A stretch of 5,639 bases of DNA, from contig CALAUH010000279.1 in the NCBI GenBank assembly GCA_937892225.1, positions 1 to 5,639 on the forward strand. The letters run 5' to 3'. Shown here piece by piece: positions 1 through 4,667 of the stretch; the stretch's first letter is position 1, and the number at the start of each line of letters is the position of its first letter. The notes below the pieces were generated by a model, which made no database searches, was not told the DNA's origin, and saw only the letters and a list, made by a program, of their open reading frames with translations. A program made the translations under genes and the position numbers. The DNA comes from an uncultured Treponema sp. Its GTDB lineage: Bacteria; Spirochaetota; Spirochaetia; Treponematales; Treponemataceae.

Positions 1-932
1 TATTCAACAGCTGGGCGGCGAACACGGTCAAAGTGTGGGAAGTTGTCTTCTTCGAATGCAGCTGTGATTTCCAAAGAACGGTCACCACGGAAGTTGAAGA
101 AGATTACAGAGTCGCCGTCAACGATTGGACCAACAGGTTTTCCGTCTTTAGCAACTACGAATTCGTGCATATCCTGGTCGAGCAAACCAGCATTTTCAGC
201 ACGGTAAGTATTGATAGCTTCAGTAGCAGAAGCAAACTGGCGGCCATCAGCCAAAACGTGAGCGTGCCATCCGCGTTCAACCATTGACCAGTCAGCACCG
301 TAACGGTCCATAGTGATGTACATACGACCACCACCAGAAGCAATCTGATAGTCTACATCAGTAAATTCAGCAAGATATTTTTCAAGTGGTTCAAAATATT
401 CAAGAGCAGAAGTTGGAGGAACATCACGACCATCAAGCAAAGCATGAACGCGCAAAGTTTTTACACCTTCTTTGTGAGCCTGAGCAATCATAGCTTTAAG
501 GTGATCAATGTGAGAGTGAACGTTACCGTCAGAAACCAATCCCATCAAGTGGAATGTAGAACCTTTGTCCTGAACATTCTTTACAAGTTTCTTCCAAGTT
601 GCGCCTTCGAACATTGTGCCAGAAGTAATAGATTCACCAACAAGTTTAGCACCCTGAGCAAAAACACGACCACAACCAATAGCATTGTGACCAACTTCAG
701 AGTTACCCATATCATCATCAGAAGGAAGACCAACAGCAGTTCCGTGAGCCTTAAGCTGAGTGTGTGGACAGTTAGCTGTGAACCAGTCCAAGTACTTCAT
801 TTTAGAAGCCTTTACAGCATCCCCTTCTTCATATTTACCATAACCAACACCGTCCATAATAACCAAAACAACTGGTCCGCGGCGTCCTTTCCAATTTGGA
901 TTTTTTTCCAAAGCATGCATTGTGTCTGCCAT
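1..932 (-). CDS. gpmI: 2,3-bisphosphoglycerate-independent phosphoglycerate mutase, N-terminal part (runs off left edge)
   Basis: Interconverts 3-phosphoglycerate and 2-phosphoglycerate in cytoplasmic glycolysis and gluconeogenesis, using two metal ions (usually Mn) and a phosphoserine intermediate. 310 intact codons are visible. Seen: the metal-ligand Asp in VIMDGVG (D27), the nucleophile in GNSEVGHNAIG (S78), the substrate-loop motifs GLVSDGNVHSH (131-141) and HALLDGRDVPP (163-173), ASGGGRMYITMDRY (198-211) and FNFRGDR (279-285). The 'GGGRMY.TMDRY..DW..V.RGW' stretch resembles the ~550-residue plant/trypanosomatid-type enzyme more than the ~510-residue Bacillus/E. coli type, so about 200-245 residues, including the rest of the alkaline-phosphatase-like domain, should lie outside. 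The ATG at 932 is chosen because AGGAGT (939-944) sits 6 nt upstream and the next Met (M5) has no such site. A strong terminator upstream separates it from the lipoprotein gene. The sequence is clear; only the downstream end is unknown. Confidence 0.97.
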   Translation of the reverse strand, partial: MADTMHALEKNPNWKGRRGPVVLVIMDGVGYGKYEEGDAVKASKMKYLDWFTANCPHTQLKAHGTAVGLPSDDDMGNSEVGHNAIGCGRVFAQGAKLVGESITSGTMFEGATWKKLVKNVQDKGSTFHLMGLVSDGNVHSHIDHLKAMIAQAHKEGVKTLRVHALLDGRDVPPTSALEYFEPLEKYLAEFTDVDYQIASGGGRMYITMDRYGADWSMVERGWHAHVLADGRQFASATEAINTYRAENAGLLDQDMHEFVVAKDGKPVGPIVDGDSVIFFNFRGDRSLEITAAFEEDNFPHFDRVRRPAVE

Positions 933-938
933 TTATTT

Positions 939-944
939 ACTCCT
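939..944 (-). promoter_or_regulatory. Ribosome binding site of gpmI
   Basis: AGGAGT on the minus strand, 6 nt before the ATG at 932. A small GC hairpin (GGGG-TTT-CCCC, 947-957) ends 2 nt upstream of it and may keep the site open or mask the alternative GAGGGG. Confidence 0.8.
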
Positions 945-961
945 ATGGGGAAACCCCTCAA

Positions 962-991
962 AATATACAATTTGTACTATACAATATACAA
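962..991. repeat. Direct repeats and a small palindrome in the gpmI leader/promoter
   Basis: AATATACAA occurs at 962-970 and again at 983-991, exactly 21 bp (two helical turns) apart. Between them lies TTGTA-CTA-TACAA (972-984), an interrupted palindrome that overlaps the proposed -10. The arrangement suits a dimeric DNA-binding protein controlling gpmI, but the low complexity of the region makes chance a real alternative. Confidence 0.35.
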
Positions 992-1011
992 AATTTTTGA
1001 AGGTTTTACAA
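983..1011 (-). promoter_or_regulatory. Candidate sigma70-type promoter of gpmI
   Basis: On the minus strand TTGTAA (1006-1011) and TATATT (983-988) are separated by exactly 17 bp. The -10 matches five of six consensus bases and the -35 four of six. It lies downstream of the lipoprotein terminator and about 50 bp before the gpmI start. The AT-rich context makes chance matches likely, so this is a moderate call. Confidence 0.5.
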
Positions 1012-1027
1012 TTAAGCAAAAACATAT

Positions 1028-1056
1028 AAAAAAAAGACCTGCCAATGACAGGTCTT
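1028..1056 (-). terminator. Intrinsic terminator after the lipoprotein gene
   Basis: On the minus strand an 8-bp stem AAGACCTG/CAGGTCTT (1049-1056 with 1034-1041) with a 7-nt loop runs into a run of U residues (1028-1035, partly in the stem). It lies about 38 nt past the lipoprotein stop. On the plus strand the stem is followed only by TTATAA, so it acts mainly leftward. Confidence 0.88.
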
Positions 1057-1077
1057 ATAAATTAAATAGTTAAATTC

Positions 1078-1094
1078 GTGCCGCTACGCGCCAC
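1078..1094 (-). repeat. GC-rich imperfect hairpin at the lipoprotein stop codon
   Basis: The minus strand reads GTGgCGC-gta-GCGgCAC: seven positions paired around a 3-nt loop with one mismatch. 14 of the 18 bases at 1077-1094 are G or C, in sharp contrast to the AT-rich surroundings. It begins on the last base of the TAG codon. It could be a structural mRNA end or, by analogy with DGR targets, part of an initiation-of-mutagenic-homing element; the second reading is inference. Confidence 0.5.
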
Positions 1095-1222
1095 TAGTTA
1101 AAAGCCCTAACACTACAAACATAAATGGTATAGTTGACCTTTTCGTTGACGCTCATATTGCCACTGCTGAAAATCAGTAGCTGGGCGAAATTACGGTCAG
1201 GGTGCTGACAACAAGACCAGTA
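1094..1222 (-). other. Putative DGR variable region (VR) in the lipoprotein tail
   Basis: Codons 292-333 carry an invariant-looking frame (YWS, F, GN.M, YVCSVRAF) with clusters of substituted positions between. The clusters are C295 TGT, C296 TGT, H298 CAC, P299 CCT, D300 GAC, R301 CGT, N302 AAT, S315 AGC, V316 GTC, N317 AAC, V320 GTC, N321 AAC, Y322 TAT, T323 ACC and I324 ATT. All are NNY, as expected if each derives from an AAY template codon by adenine mutagenesis. GTC and ACC are otherwise rare in this gene, where Val is nearly always GTT/GTA and Thr mostly ACA. Several of these residues have only NNY codons, so the bias is supportive, not conclusive. No template repeat or reverse transcriptase is in the window. 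Confidence 0.55.
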
Positions 1223-2095
1223 AATGCTGTCACCAAAATTGTCACCAAAATTACTTCCACCTGCTTTTGTAAGACTTTCTTCTACAACAGCTTTGTTCTG
1301 GTAGATTGTGTAAAGTTCTGCAACTGTCGGTAAGTACCAGCCATTTGCAAGGTCTCCTTTCAGACCATTGTTTTCACCATATTTTCTACAGTAATTAAAT
1401 GCAGGATACTTTTCTGCAACAGTTTCAAAAGTTTCTTTTGTTGCTTCTTTCAAATCATTGCAATTCTTAACAAGTATGTCCCAGCTGTCACTTCCATCCA
1501 TATAGTCGCTTGTTTTATCTCCAACTAAAACAGAAATATTTATTCCGTATCCTGACGCTTCCTTTGTACACCATTCAAGACCGCTTCTGTTATGTACAAT
1601 TCCAACACCAAGGGCTGGCTTGCCATCTGCTGCGGCACGGACGATTACTGCGGCAACAGTTCCGTTTTCTGGACTTTTCTCTTTAGACAAAATTGTTCCG
1701 TCTTTTAAGATAAAGTCTCCAACAACACATTTGCTGTAATCAGGTTTAATTGTATAGCTAACACTTGCAACTTCACTGTCATTCATTCCGTCTTTTACGG
1801 CAATTGCTTTAATTGTTACGGCTTCTGTTACATTGATTGCACTTGTGTATTCTGTGCTTGCTGCGGTTGGTGCATTGCCGTCTGTTGTGTAGTAAATCTT
1901 TGCTCCTTCTGTTGCACAGGTGATTGTAACACTTGTTCCGCTGTCAACTGTACCTGAATCTACGCTGAATGCTGGTGTTGCTACTGTTTCCTTTTCTGGT
2001 TCAGGTGATGAACCTGAGGTAGAACAGCCAGCCATTCCAAATGCAAGTGCTGCAGCAACTGCAACTCCTGCAACCTTTTTCAAAATACTTTTCAC
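1094..2095 (-). CDS. Surface lipoprotein with chitobiase-like C-terminal (Fn3-associated) domain and C-type-lectin-like (DUF1566/TvpA-like) tail; putative DGR target
   Basis: A 333-residue predicted outer-surface or periplasmic lipoprotein of unknown ligand. Residues 1-23 are a signal peptide (KK at 6-7, Ala/Val-rich core) ending in a loose spirochaete lipobox MAG-C24; a low-complexity Ser/Pro/Glu linker follows (25-37). Residues 38-116 match the CHB_HEX_C_1/Fn3_assoc pattern: VATPAFS, IYYTTDGNAPTAAST.Y, VTIKAIAVKDGM.DSEVAS.SYTI. Residues ~120-333 resemble the DUF1566/formylglycine-enzyme-like C-type lectin fold: SGLEWC, GWYLPTVAEL (252-261), YWS (292-294), and a final YVCSVRAFN. A 12-bp tandem duplication gives NFGDNFGD (282-289). 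The start is GTG at 2095, chosen because AGGAG (2102-2106) lies 6 nt upstream and the signal peptide follows at once. Flanking terminators suggest a monocistronic unit. The tail from about residue 292 looks like a DGR variable region. Domain assignments are by eye; binding function is inference. Confidence 0.9.
   Translation of the reverse strand: MKSILKKVAGVAVAAALAFGMAGCSTSGSSPEPEKETVATPAFSVDSGTVDSGTSVTITCATEGAKIYYTTDGNAPTAASTEYTSAINVTEAVTIKAIAVKDGMNDSEVASVSYTIKPDYSKCVVGDFILKDGTILSKEKSPENGTVAAVIVRAAADGKPALGVGIVHNRSGLEWCTKEASGYGINISVLVGDKTSDYMDGSDSWDILVKNCNDLKEATKETFETVAEKYPAFNYCRKYGENNGLKGDLANGWYLPTVAELYTIYQNKAVVEESLTKAGGSNFGDNFGDSIYWSCCQHPDRNFAQLLIFSSGNMSVNEKVNYTIYVCSVRAFN
1229..1252 (-). 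repeat. Perfect 12-bp tandem duplication in the lipoprotein gene
   Basis: Two identical adjacent 12-bp units (AATTTTGGTGAC on the coding strand) encode NFGD twice (residues 282-289), just before the YWS motif. The duplication is in frame and probably lengthens a loop. Confidence 0.95.
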
Positions 2096-2101
2096 TTAAA
2101 A

Positions 2102-2106
2102 CTCCT
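2102..2106 (-). promoter_or_regulatory. Ribosome binding site fixing the GTG start of the lipoprotein
   Basis: AAAGGAG on the minus strand with its AGGAG core at 2102-2106, 6 nt before the GTG at 2095. No ATG in this frame lies nearby with comparable spacing, so it decides the start. Confidence 0.85.
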
Positions 2107-2110
2107 TTCC

Positions 2111-2137
2111 TGGTGGGTACGACAAACTCAACCACCA
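2111..2137 (-). promoter_or_regulatory. Leader hairpin just upstream of the lipoprotein RBS
   Basis: TGGTGG and CCACCA form a perfect 6-bp, mostly G:C stem around a 15-nt loop, starting 4 nt upstream of the AGGAG site. It stands out in an AT-rich leader and could influence mRNA stability or translation of the lipoprotein. No U-tract follows, so it is not a terminator. The promoter itself is unclear: TAAAAT (2139-2144) is a fair -10 but has no convincing -35. Confidence 0.4.
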
Positions 2138-2151
2138 CATTTTATTTAAAT

Positions 2152-2201
2152 AAAAAAAGCACAGTTTTTTACGCAAATATTCTTTTCACAAAAAAATGTG
2201 C
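2152..2201 (-). terminator. Intrinsic terminator after the AGCS symporter gene
   Basis: Reading leftward, GCACA plus six T (2191-2201) pairs with six A, a bulged base and TGTGC (2159-2170). The loop is about 20 nt and seven U (2152-2158) follow. The stop codon of the symporter lies about 80 nt upstream. The stem is partly A:T, so efficiency may be moderate. The intervening 2202-2279 stretch is very AT-rich and shows nothing else. Confidence 0.65.
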
Positions 2202-2279
2202 CTTATTATTTACTTCCGTTTCAAAATTATAATATTAAAAAAAATATAAAAAATTAATTTTCTTATATTCTATTTAATA

Positions 2280-3686
2280 TTACTTCCAGAAATCTAAATC
2301 TTCTTTAATACCAATATCTGAAGCTTTAAATTCAGGATTTTTTCCTGCTTTCTTCTGTTTACAATAGTCGTTGAGACATTTAACAGCTGGTTTAATAAGA
2401 ATCAAGATTACAGGAATGTTGATGATTACCATAAGAGCCTGTAACAAGTCTGCTGTATCCCATGCAAGTCCCATAGAAACACAAGCACCAATCAAAACTA
2501 TAATTGCAGCAACAATACGGAAAATTGTGATGAAGGTTTTGCTTGGCTGTTTTTTCATGATATAGCGGAGACATCCTTCGCAGTAATAGTAGTTTCCAAT
2601 CAATGTTGTAAATGCAAACAAAGCCATAGAAACTGCAATAAATACAGGTCCGAATCCACCGAAGATACTGCTCAAAGCACTCTGTACAAATGGAGCACCT
2701 GCAGCTTCTGAAGTTGGAGCAACGCCAGAAAGTAAACACATAAATGCAGTTGCAGTACAAATCAATAATGTATCAATAAATACTGAAAGCATCTGTACAA
2801 GACCCTGTTTTGCAGGATGAGATACATCTGCAGTTGCAGCGGCATTTGGAGCTGAACCCATACCAGCTTCGTTAGAATAAAGACCGCGTTTTACACCGTA
2901 CATCAAACAAGAACCGCCAAATCCACCAAAGATTGCCTTGAAGTTGAATGCATCGCGGAAAATCATAGCGAACATTGCAGGAATTGATGTAATCTTCATA
3001 ACGATAACGATTAAAGAAACCAAGATATAAAGAACACCCATGATTGGTACTAAATAGCCAGTTATTTTTGTAAGACGTTTTGCACCGCCAAGTACACAAA
3101 GTGCAAATAATACAGCAAGAATTGCACCAATAATGATTGGAGTTGCTTTTGCATTATAGAAACTGAATCCAGAGAAAGCTGACTGTAAGTTGTAAGAAGC
3201 CAAAGCATTATATCCAACTGCATATGTCAAAATAATGATTACAGCAAAAATAATACCGAGCCAGCGCTGTTTAAGAGCTGTTTCCATGTAATAAGAAGGA
3301 CCACCATAAGAAGAACCATCACTATTCTTGCGCTTATAAATCTGAGCAAGAGTTGATTCAACAAATGCTGATGCACCGCCAAGTAAAGCAATAATCCACA
3401 TCCAGAAAATTGCACCAGGTCCACCACAACAAATTGCTGTTGAAACACCGACAATGTTTCCAGTCCCTACACGGCTTGCTGTAGAAACCATTAAAGCACC
3501 GAATGAAGAAACAGAATTTTCTCCCTTTGGTTTTTCTGAAACTACTTTGATTGATTCACCGAAAAGTCTGAACTGAACACCTTTTGTTGCGATAGTGAAA
3601 ACCAAACCACCAATGATTAAGAAAAGAGGTACGCACCATGGCTGATAAAGAACACCACTAATTGCGTTAATAATGCTGTCTAACAT
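2280..3686 (-). CDS. AGCS-family sodium:alanine/glycine (amino acid) symporter
   Basis: A 468-residue inner-membrane protein that couples Na+ influx to uptake of a small neutral amino acid (alanine, glycine, or glutamine in some members). Length is typical of the alanine/glycine:cation symporter family (AlsT/AgcS/DagA type). Seen: hydrophobic segments spaced throughout, consistent with 10-11 transmembrane helices; VGTGNIVGV (73-81) and GGPGAIFWMW (88-97), the family signature near TM3; YGGPSYYMETAL; and GLYSNEAGMGSAPNAAATADVSHPAKQGLVQM from residue 268. The C-terminus is a short charged cytoplasmic tail. The ATG at 3686 is preceded by AGGAAG (3691-3696). It has its own candidate promoter upstream and a terminator downstream, so it can be transcribed alone, although no terminator separates it from the DUF3784 gene and read-through is possible. 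Substrate within the family cannot be told from sequence. Confidence 0.96.
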   Translation of the reverse strand: MLDSIINAISGVLYQPWCVPLFLIIGGLVFTIATKGVQFRLFGESIKVVSEKPKGENSVSSFGALMVSTASRVGTGNIVGVSTAICCGGPGAIFWMWIIALLGGASAFVESTLAQIYKRKNSDGSSYGGPSYYMETALKQRWLGIIFAVIIILTYAVGYNALASYNLQSAFSGFSFYNAKATPIIIGAILAVLFALCVLGGAKRLTKITGYLVPIMGVLYILVSLIVIVMKITSIPAMFAMIFRDAFNFKAIFGGFGGSCLMYGVKRGLYSNEAGMGSAPNAAATADVSHPAKQGLVQMLSVFIDTLLICTATAFMCLLSGVAPTSEAAGAPFVQSALSSIFGGFGPVFIAVSMALFAFTTLIGNYYYCEGCLRYIMKKQPSKTFITIFRIVAAIIVLIGACVSMGLAWDTADLLQALMVIINIPVILILIKPAVKCLNDYCKQKKAGKNPEFKASDIGIKEDLDFWK

Positions 3687-3690
3687 TTTT

Positions 3691-3696
3691 CTTCCT
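3691..3696 (-). promoter_or_regulatory. Ribosome binding site of the AGCS symporter
   Basis: AGGAAG on the minus strand, with AGGA 6 nt before the ATG at 3686. Confidence 0.7.
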
Positions 3697-3718
3697 TTTT
3701 TTGTGTATTTTTTTTAAT

Positions 3719-3729
3719 CAATCCGATTG
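3719..3729. promoter_or_regulatory. Operator-like palindrome at the predicted symporter transcription start
   Basis: CAATC-C-GATTG, an 11-bp palindrome with perfect 5-bp arms, lies between the proposed -10 and the RBS of the symporter gene. Its position suits a repressor site. The arms are short, so chance is possible. Confidence 0.3.
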
Positions 3730-3735
3730 TTTATA

Positions 3736-3764
3736 ATTTTAACCTACTTCTACAGATATCACAA
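3736..3764 (-). promoter_or_regulatory. Candidate promoter of the AGCS symporter
   Basis: TTGTGA (3759-3764) and TAAAAT (3736-3741) on the minus strand are 17 bp apart; matches to consensus are four and five of six. The -35 starts 6 bp past the DUF3784 stop codon. The expected transcription start, near 3729, falls on the palindrome at 3719-3729. Confidence 0.5.
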
Positions 3765-3769
3765 CTTTT

Positions 3770-4117
3770 TTATTTTTTAATGCAACACTTAGTAACAAGG
3801 ATAATCATAACAATAACATCAATTAAAACTGCAGCTCCAAAAATCCAAACAAAAACTTCTGGGAGGACGTTTACAAAAGCAAACATTGCAACAAGCATAA
3901 GTGAAATGATAAGCATACCAAAGCCCATAACGCGGCACAATTTTTTTTCATCGTAGCGCTCTTTTTCTTCTTTTGAAGCAGTGTTGTAGCCGGCAATTAA
4001 AAAACTGCCTTTGCCGCAAATCAAAATAATTGAAAAAATTAGAAGAATTACGCCTAGAATTAATAAAACTAATGGCGAACCGTTTAAATACTGACTGTCT
4101 ATAAGTTTTGTACTCAT
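3770..4117 (-). CDS. DUF3784 family small membrane protein
   Basis: A 115-residue protein of unknown function. It shows the family hallmark GKGSFLIAGYNTASKEEKERYDEKKLCRVMG (35-65), seen mainly in Firmicutes and other gut bacteria. Three hydrophobic segments are evident: about 15-34, 64-85 and 88-109. A charged cytoplasmic or exposed loop lies between the first two, and the C-terminus is KCCIKK. The start is set at the ATG at 4117. The frame stays open to a TTG at 4153, but that TTG is the first half of a near-consensus -35 box and has no Shine-Dalgarno, so the extra 12 residues (LTYTKSEYIIRN) are unlikely to be translated. The promoter puts the 5' end of the mRNA at or just before the ATG, so translation is probably leaderless. 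The gene is divergent from marR and upstream of the symporter in the same direction; no functional link is evident. Confidence 0.85.
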   Translation of the reverse strand: MSTKLIDSQYLNGSPLVLLILGVILLIFSIILICGKGSFLIAGYNTASKEEKERYDEKKLCRVMGFGMLIISLMLVAMFAFVNVLPEVFVWIFGAAVLIDVIVMIILVTKCCIKK

Positions 4118-4124
4118 GTTCCTA

Positions 4125-4153
4125 ATTATATATTCAGATTTTGTATAAGTCAA
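4125..4153 (-). promoter_or_regulatory. Near-consensus promoter of the DUF3784 gene (leaderless start)
   Basis: TTGACT (4148-4153) and TATAAT (4125-4130) on the minus strand with a 17-bp spacer: five of six and six of six matches. The transcription start should fall at 4117-4120, where the sequence is AACATG, so the ATG at 4117 is at or within about 3 nt of the mRNA 5' end. The AGGA before the ATG would be largely outside the transcript. Confidence 0.8.
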
Positions 4154-4180
4154 AAAACGTTATTGTGTAGAATCATATTG

Positions 4181-4202
4181 ATTAGTTGACATATCAACTA
4201 AT
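4181..4202. promoter_or_regulatory. Probable MarR operator
   Basis: A 22-bp palindrome with perfect 9-bp arms ATTAGTTGA and TCAACTAAT around CATA. AT-rich palindromes of this size are typical MarR-family dimer sites. It covers the -35 of the marR promoter, so bound repressor would block transcription of marR and the MATE gene. It lies 27 bp upstream of the -35 of the divergent DUF3784 promoter, so control of that gene is possible but less direct. Confidence 0.8.
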
Positions 4203-4214
4203 ATTGTATAAACT
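4186..4214 (+). promoter_or_regulatory. Promoter of the marR-MATE operon
   Basis: A perfect -35 TTGACA (4186-4191) lies inside the palindrome. Two -10 registers are possible: TATAAA at 4207-4212 (15-bp spacer) or TAAACT at 4209-4214 (17-bp spacer, weaker match). The start codon is 22-25 bp downstream. Confidence 0.65.
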
Positions 4215-4225
4215 TCCCGCATTGT

Positions 4226-4229
4226 AGGA
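4226..4229 (+). promoter_or_regulatory. Ribosome binding site of marR
   Basis: AGGA, 7 nt before the ATG at 4237. Confidence 0.7.
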
Positions 4230-4236
4230 AAAACAT

Positions 4237-4659
4237 ATGAAAAATATTGCGCAGGATTTTGGAATTATTTTCAGACAGTTGAACATTTTTCTTAATCACG
4301 CTCTGGAAGGCACAGACATTTCGGCGAGTGAAACTATGTATCTTGGATTTTTGTTTCAGGAGGATGGAGTTACTCAGGAAGATTTAGTAAAGGCTTTTTC
4401 GGTGGATAAGGCTGCGGTTGCAAGAACAATTCAGGCCATGGAAGAAAAACAGCTTGTTATTCGTAAAAGTGATTCTGCTGATAAACGCGCAAAACGGATT
4501 TTTCTGACTTCAAAGGCTTTTTCCTACAAAGAAAAAATCATTAAGCTTCAGGACGATTGGCATAAACTGACTTCGGCTGGCATTTCGGCCAAGGATTCTG
4601 CAATTTTTGAAAAAGTTCTTAATCAGATTACAGAAAATGCGCGTTCTTTGAGCAAATAG
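4237..4659 (+). CDS. MarR-family transcriptional regulator
   Basis: A 140-residue winged-helix repressor, the usual size for the family, expected to work as a dimer and to release DNA on binding a toxic or phenolic ligand. Seen: an N-terminal dimerisation helix (1-24); the helix-turn-helix about 45-73, with TQEDLVKAFSVDKAAVARTIQAMEEKQLV matching the family's '.Q..LA..L..DKA.V.R....LE..GLI' pattern; the wing RKSDSADKRAKRIFLT (76-91) in place of the usual 'R..D..DRR...V.LT'; and a C-terminal helical region (92-140) for dimerisation. The stop is 8 bp before the MATE ATG, so the two are co-transcribed. The palindrome overlapping its promoter argues for autorepression. The arrangement is like mepR-mepA of Staphylococcus aureus, but orthology is not claimed. 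The ligand is unknown. Confidence 0.95.
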   Translation: MKNIAQDFGIIFRQLNIFLNHALEGTDISASETMYLGFLFQEDGVTQEDLVKAFSVDKAAVARTIQAMEEKQLVIRKSDSADKRAKRIFLTSKAFSYKEKIIKLQDDWHKLTSAGISAKDSAIFEKVLNQITENARSLSK

Positions 4660-4663
4660 AGGA
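4659..4663 (+). promoter_or_regulatory. Ribosome binding site of the MATE gene, overlapping the marR stop
   Basis: GAGGA starts on the last base of the marR TAG codon and ends 4 nt before the MATE ATG, which favours coupled translation. Both marR and the MATE gene start in the same AACATATG context. Confidence 0.75.
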
Positions 4664-4667
4664 ACAT

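Noticed and set aside
1034..1060. The gpmI-side stem-loop as a bidirectional terminator
   Set aside because: On the plus strand it is followed by TTATAA instead of a U-tract, and no plus-strand gene reads into it.
444..1073. Plus-strand open frame of 209 codons
   Set aside because: It lies antisense to gpmI, has no recognisable domain, and its far end runs through the intergenic terminator; the minus-strand frame has all the iPGM motifs.
2139..2176. A sigma70 promoter for the lipoprotein (TAAAAT with an upstream TTGCGT)
   Set aside because: The spacing between the two hexamers is far outside 16-18 bp and no better -35 is visible, so only a possible -10 is mentioned.
2041..2232. Plus-strand 63-codon frame spanning the lipoprotein start and the terminator region
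   Set aside because: No Shine-Dalgarno and low-complexity translation; it reads through the antisense of the signal peptide and a terminator hairpin.
2202..2279. AT-rich stretch with A and T runs and the short palindrome AAAATTAATTTT
   Set aside because: Purely A/T, so pairing is expected by chance; no promoter pair, RNA or origin-like repeat set could be supported.
2392..2760. Minus-strand 122-codon frame inside the symporter gene
   Set aside because: A +1/+2 shifted shadow of the AGCS coding sequence, rich in Cys and Tyr with no plausible domain.
4118..4153. TTG at 4153 as the start of the DUF3784 protein
   Set aside because: It coincides with a -35 box and has no Shine-Dalgarno; the extra residues would be encoded by the promoter itself.
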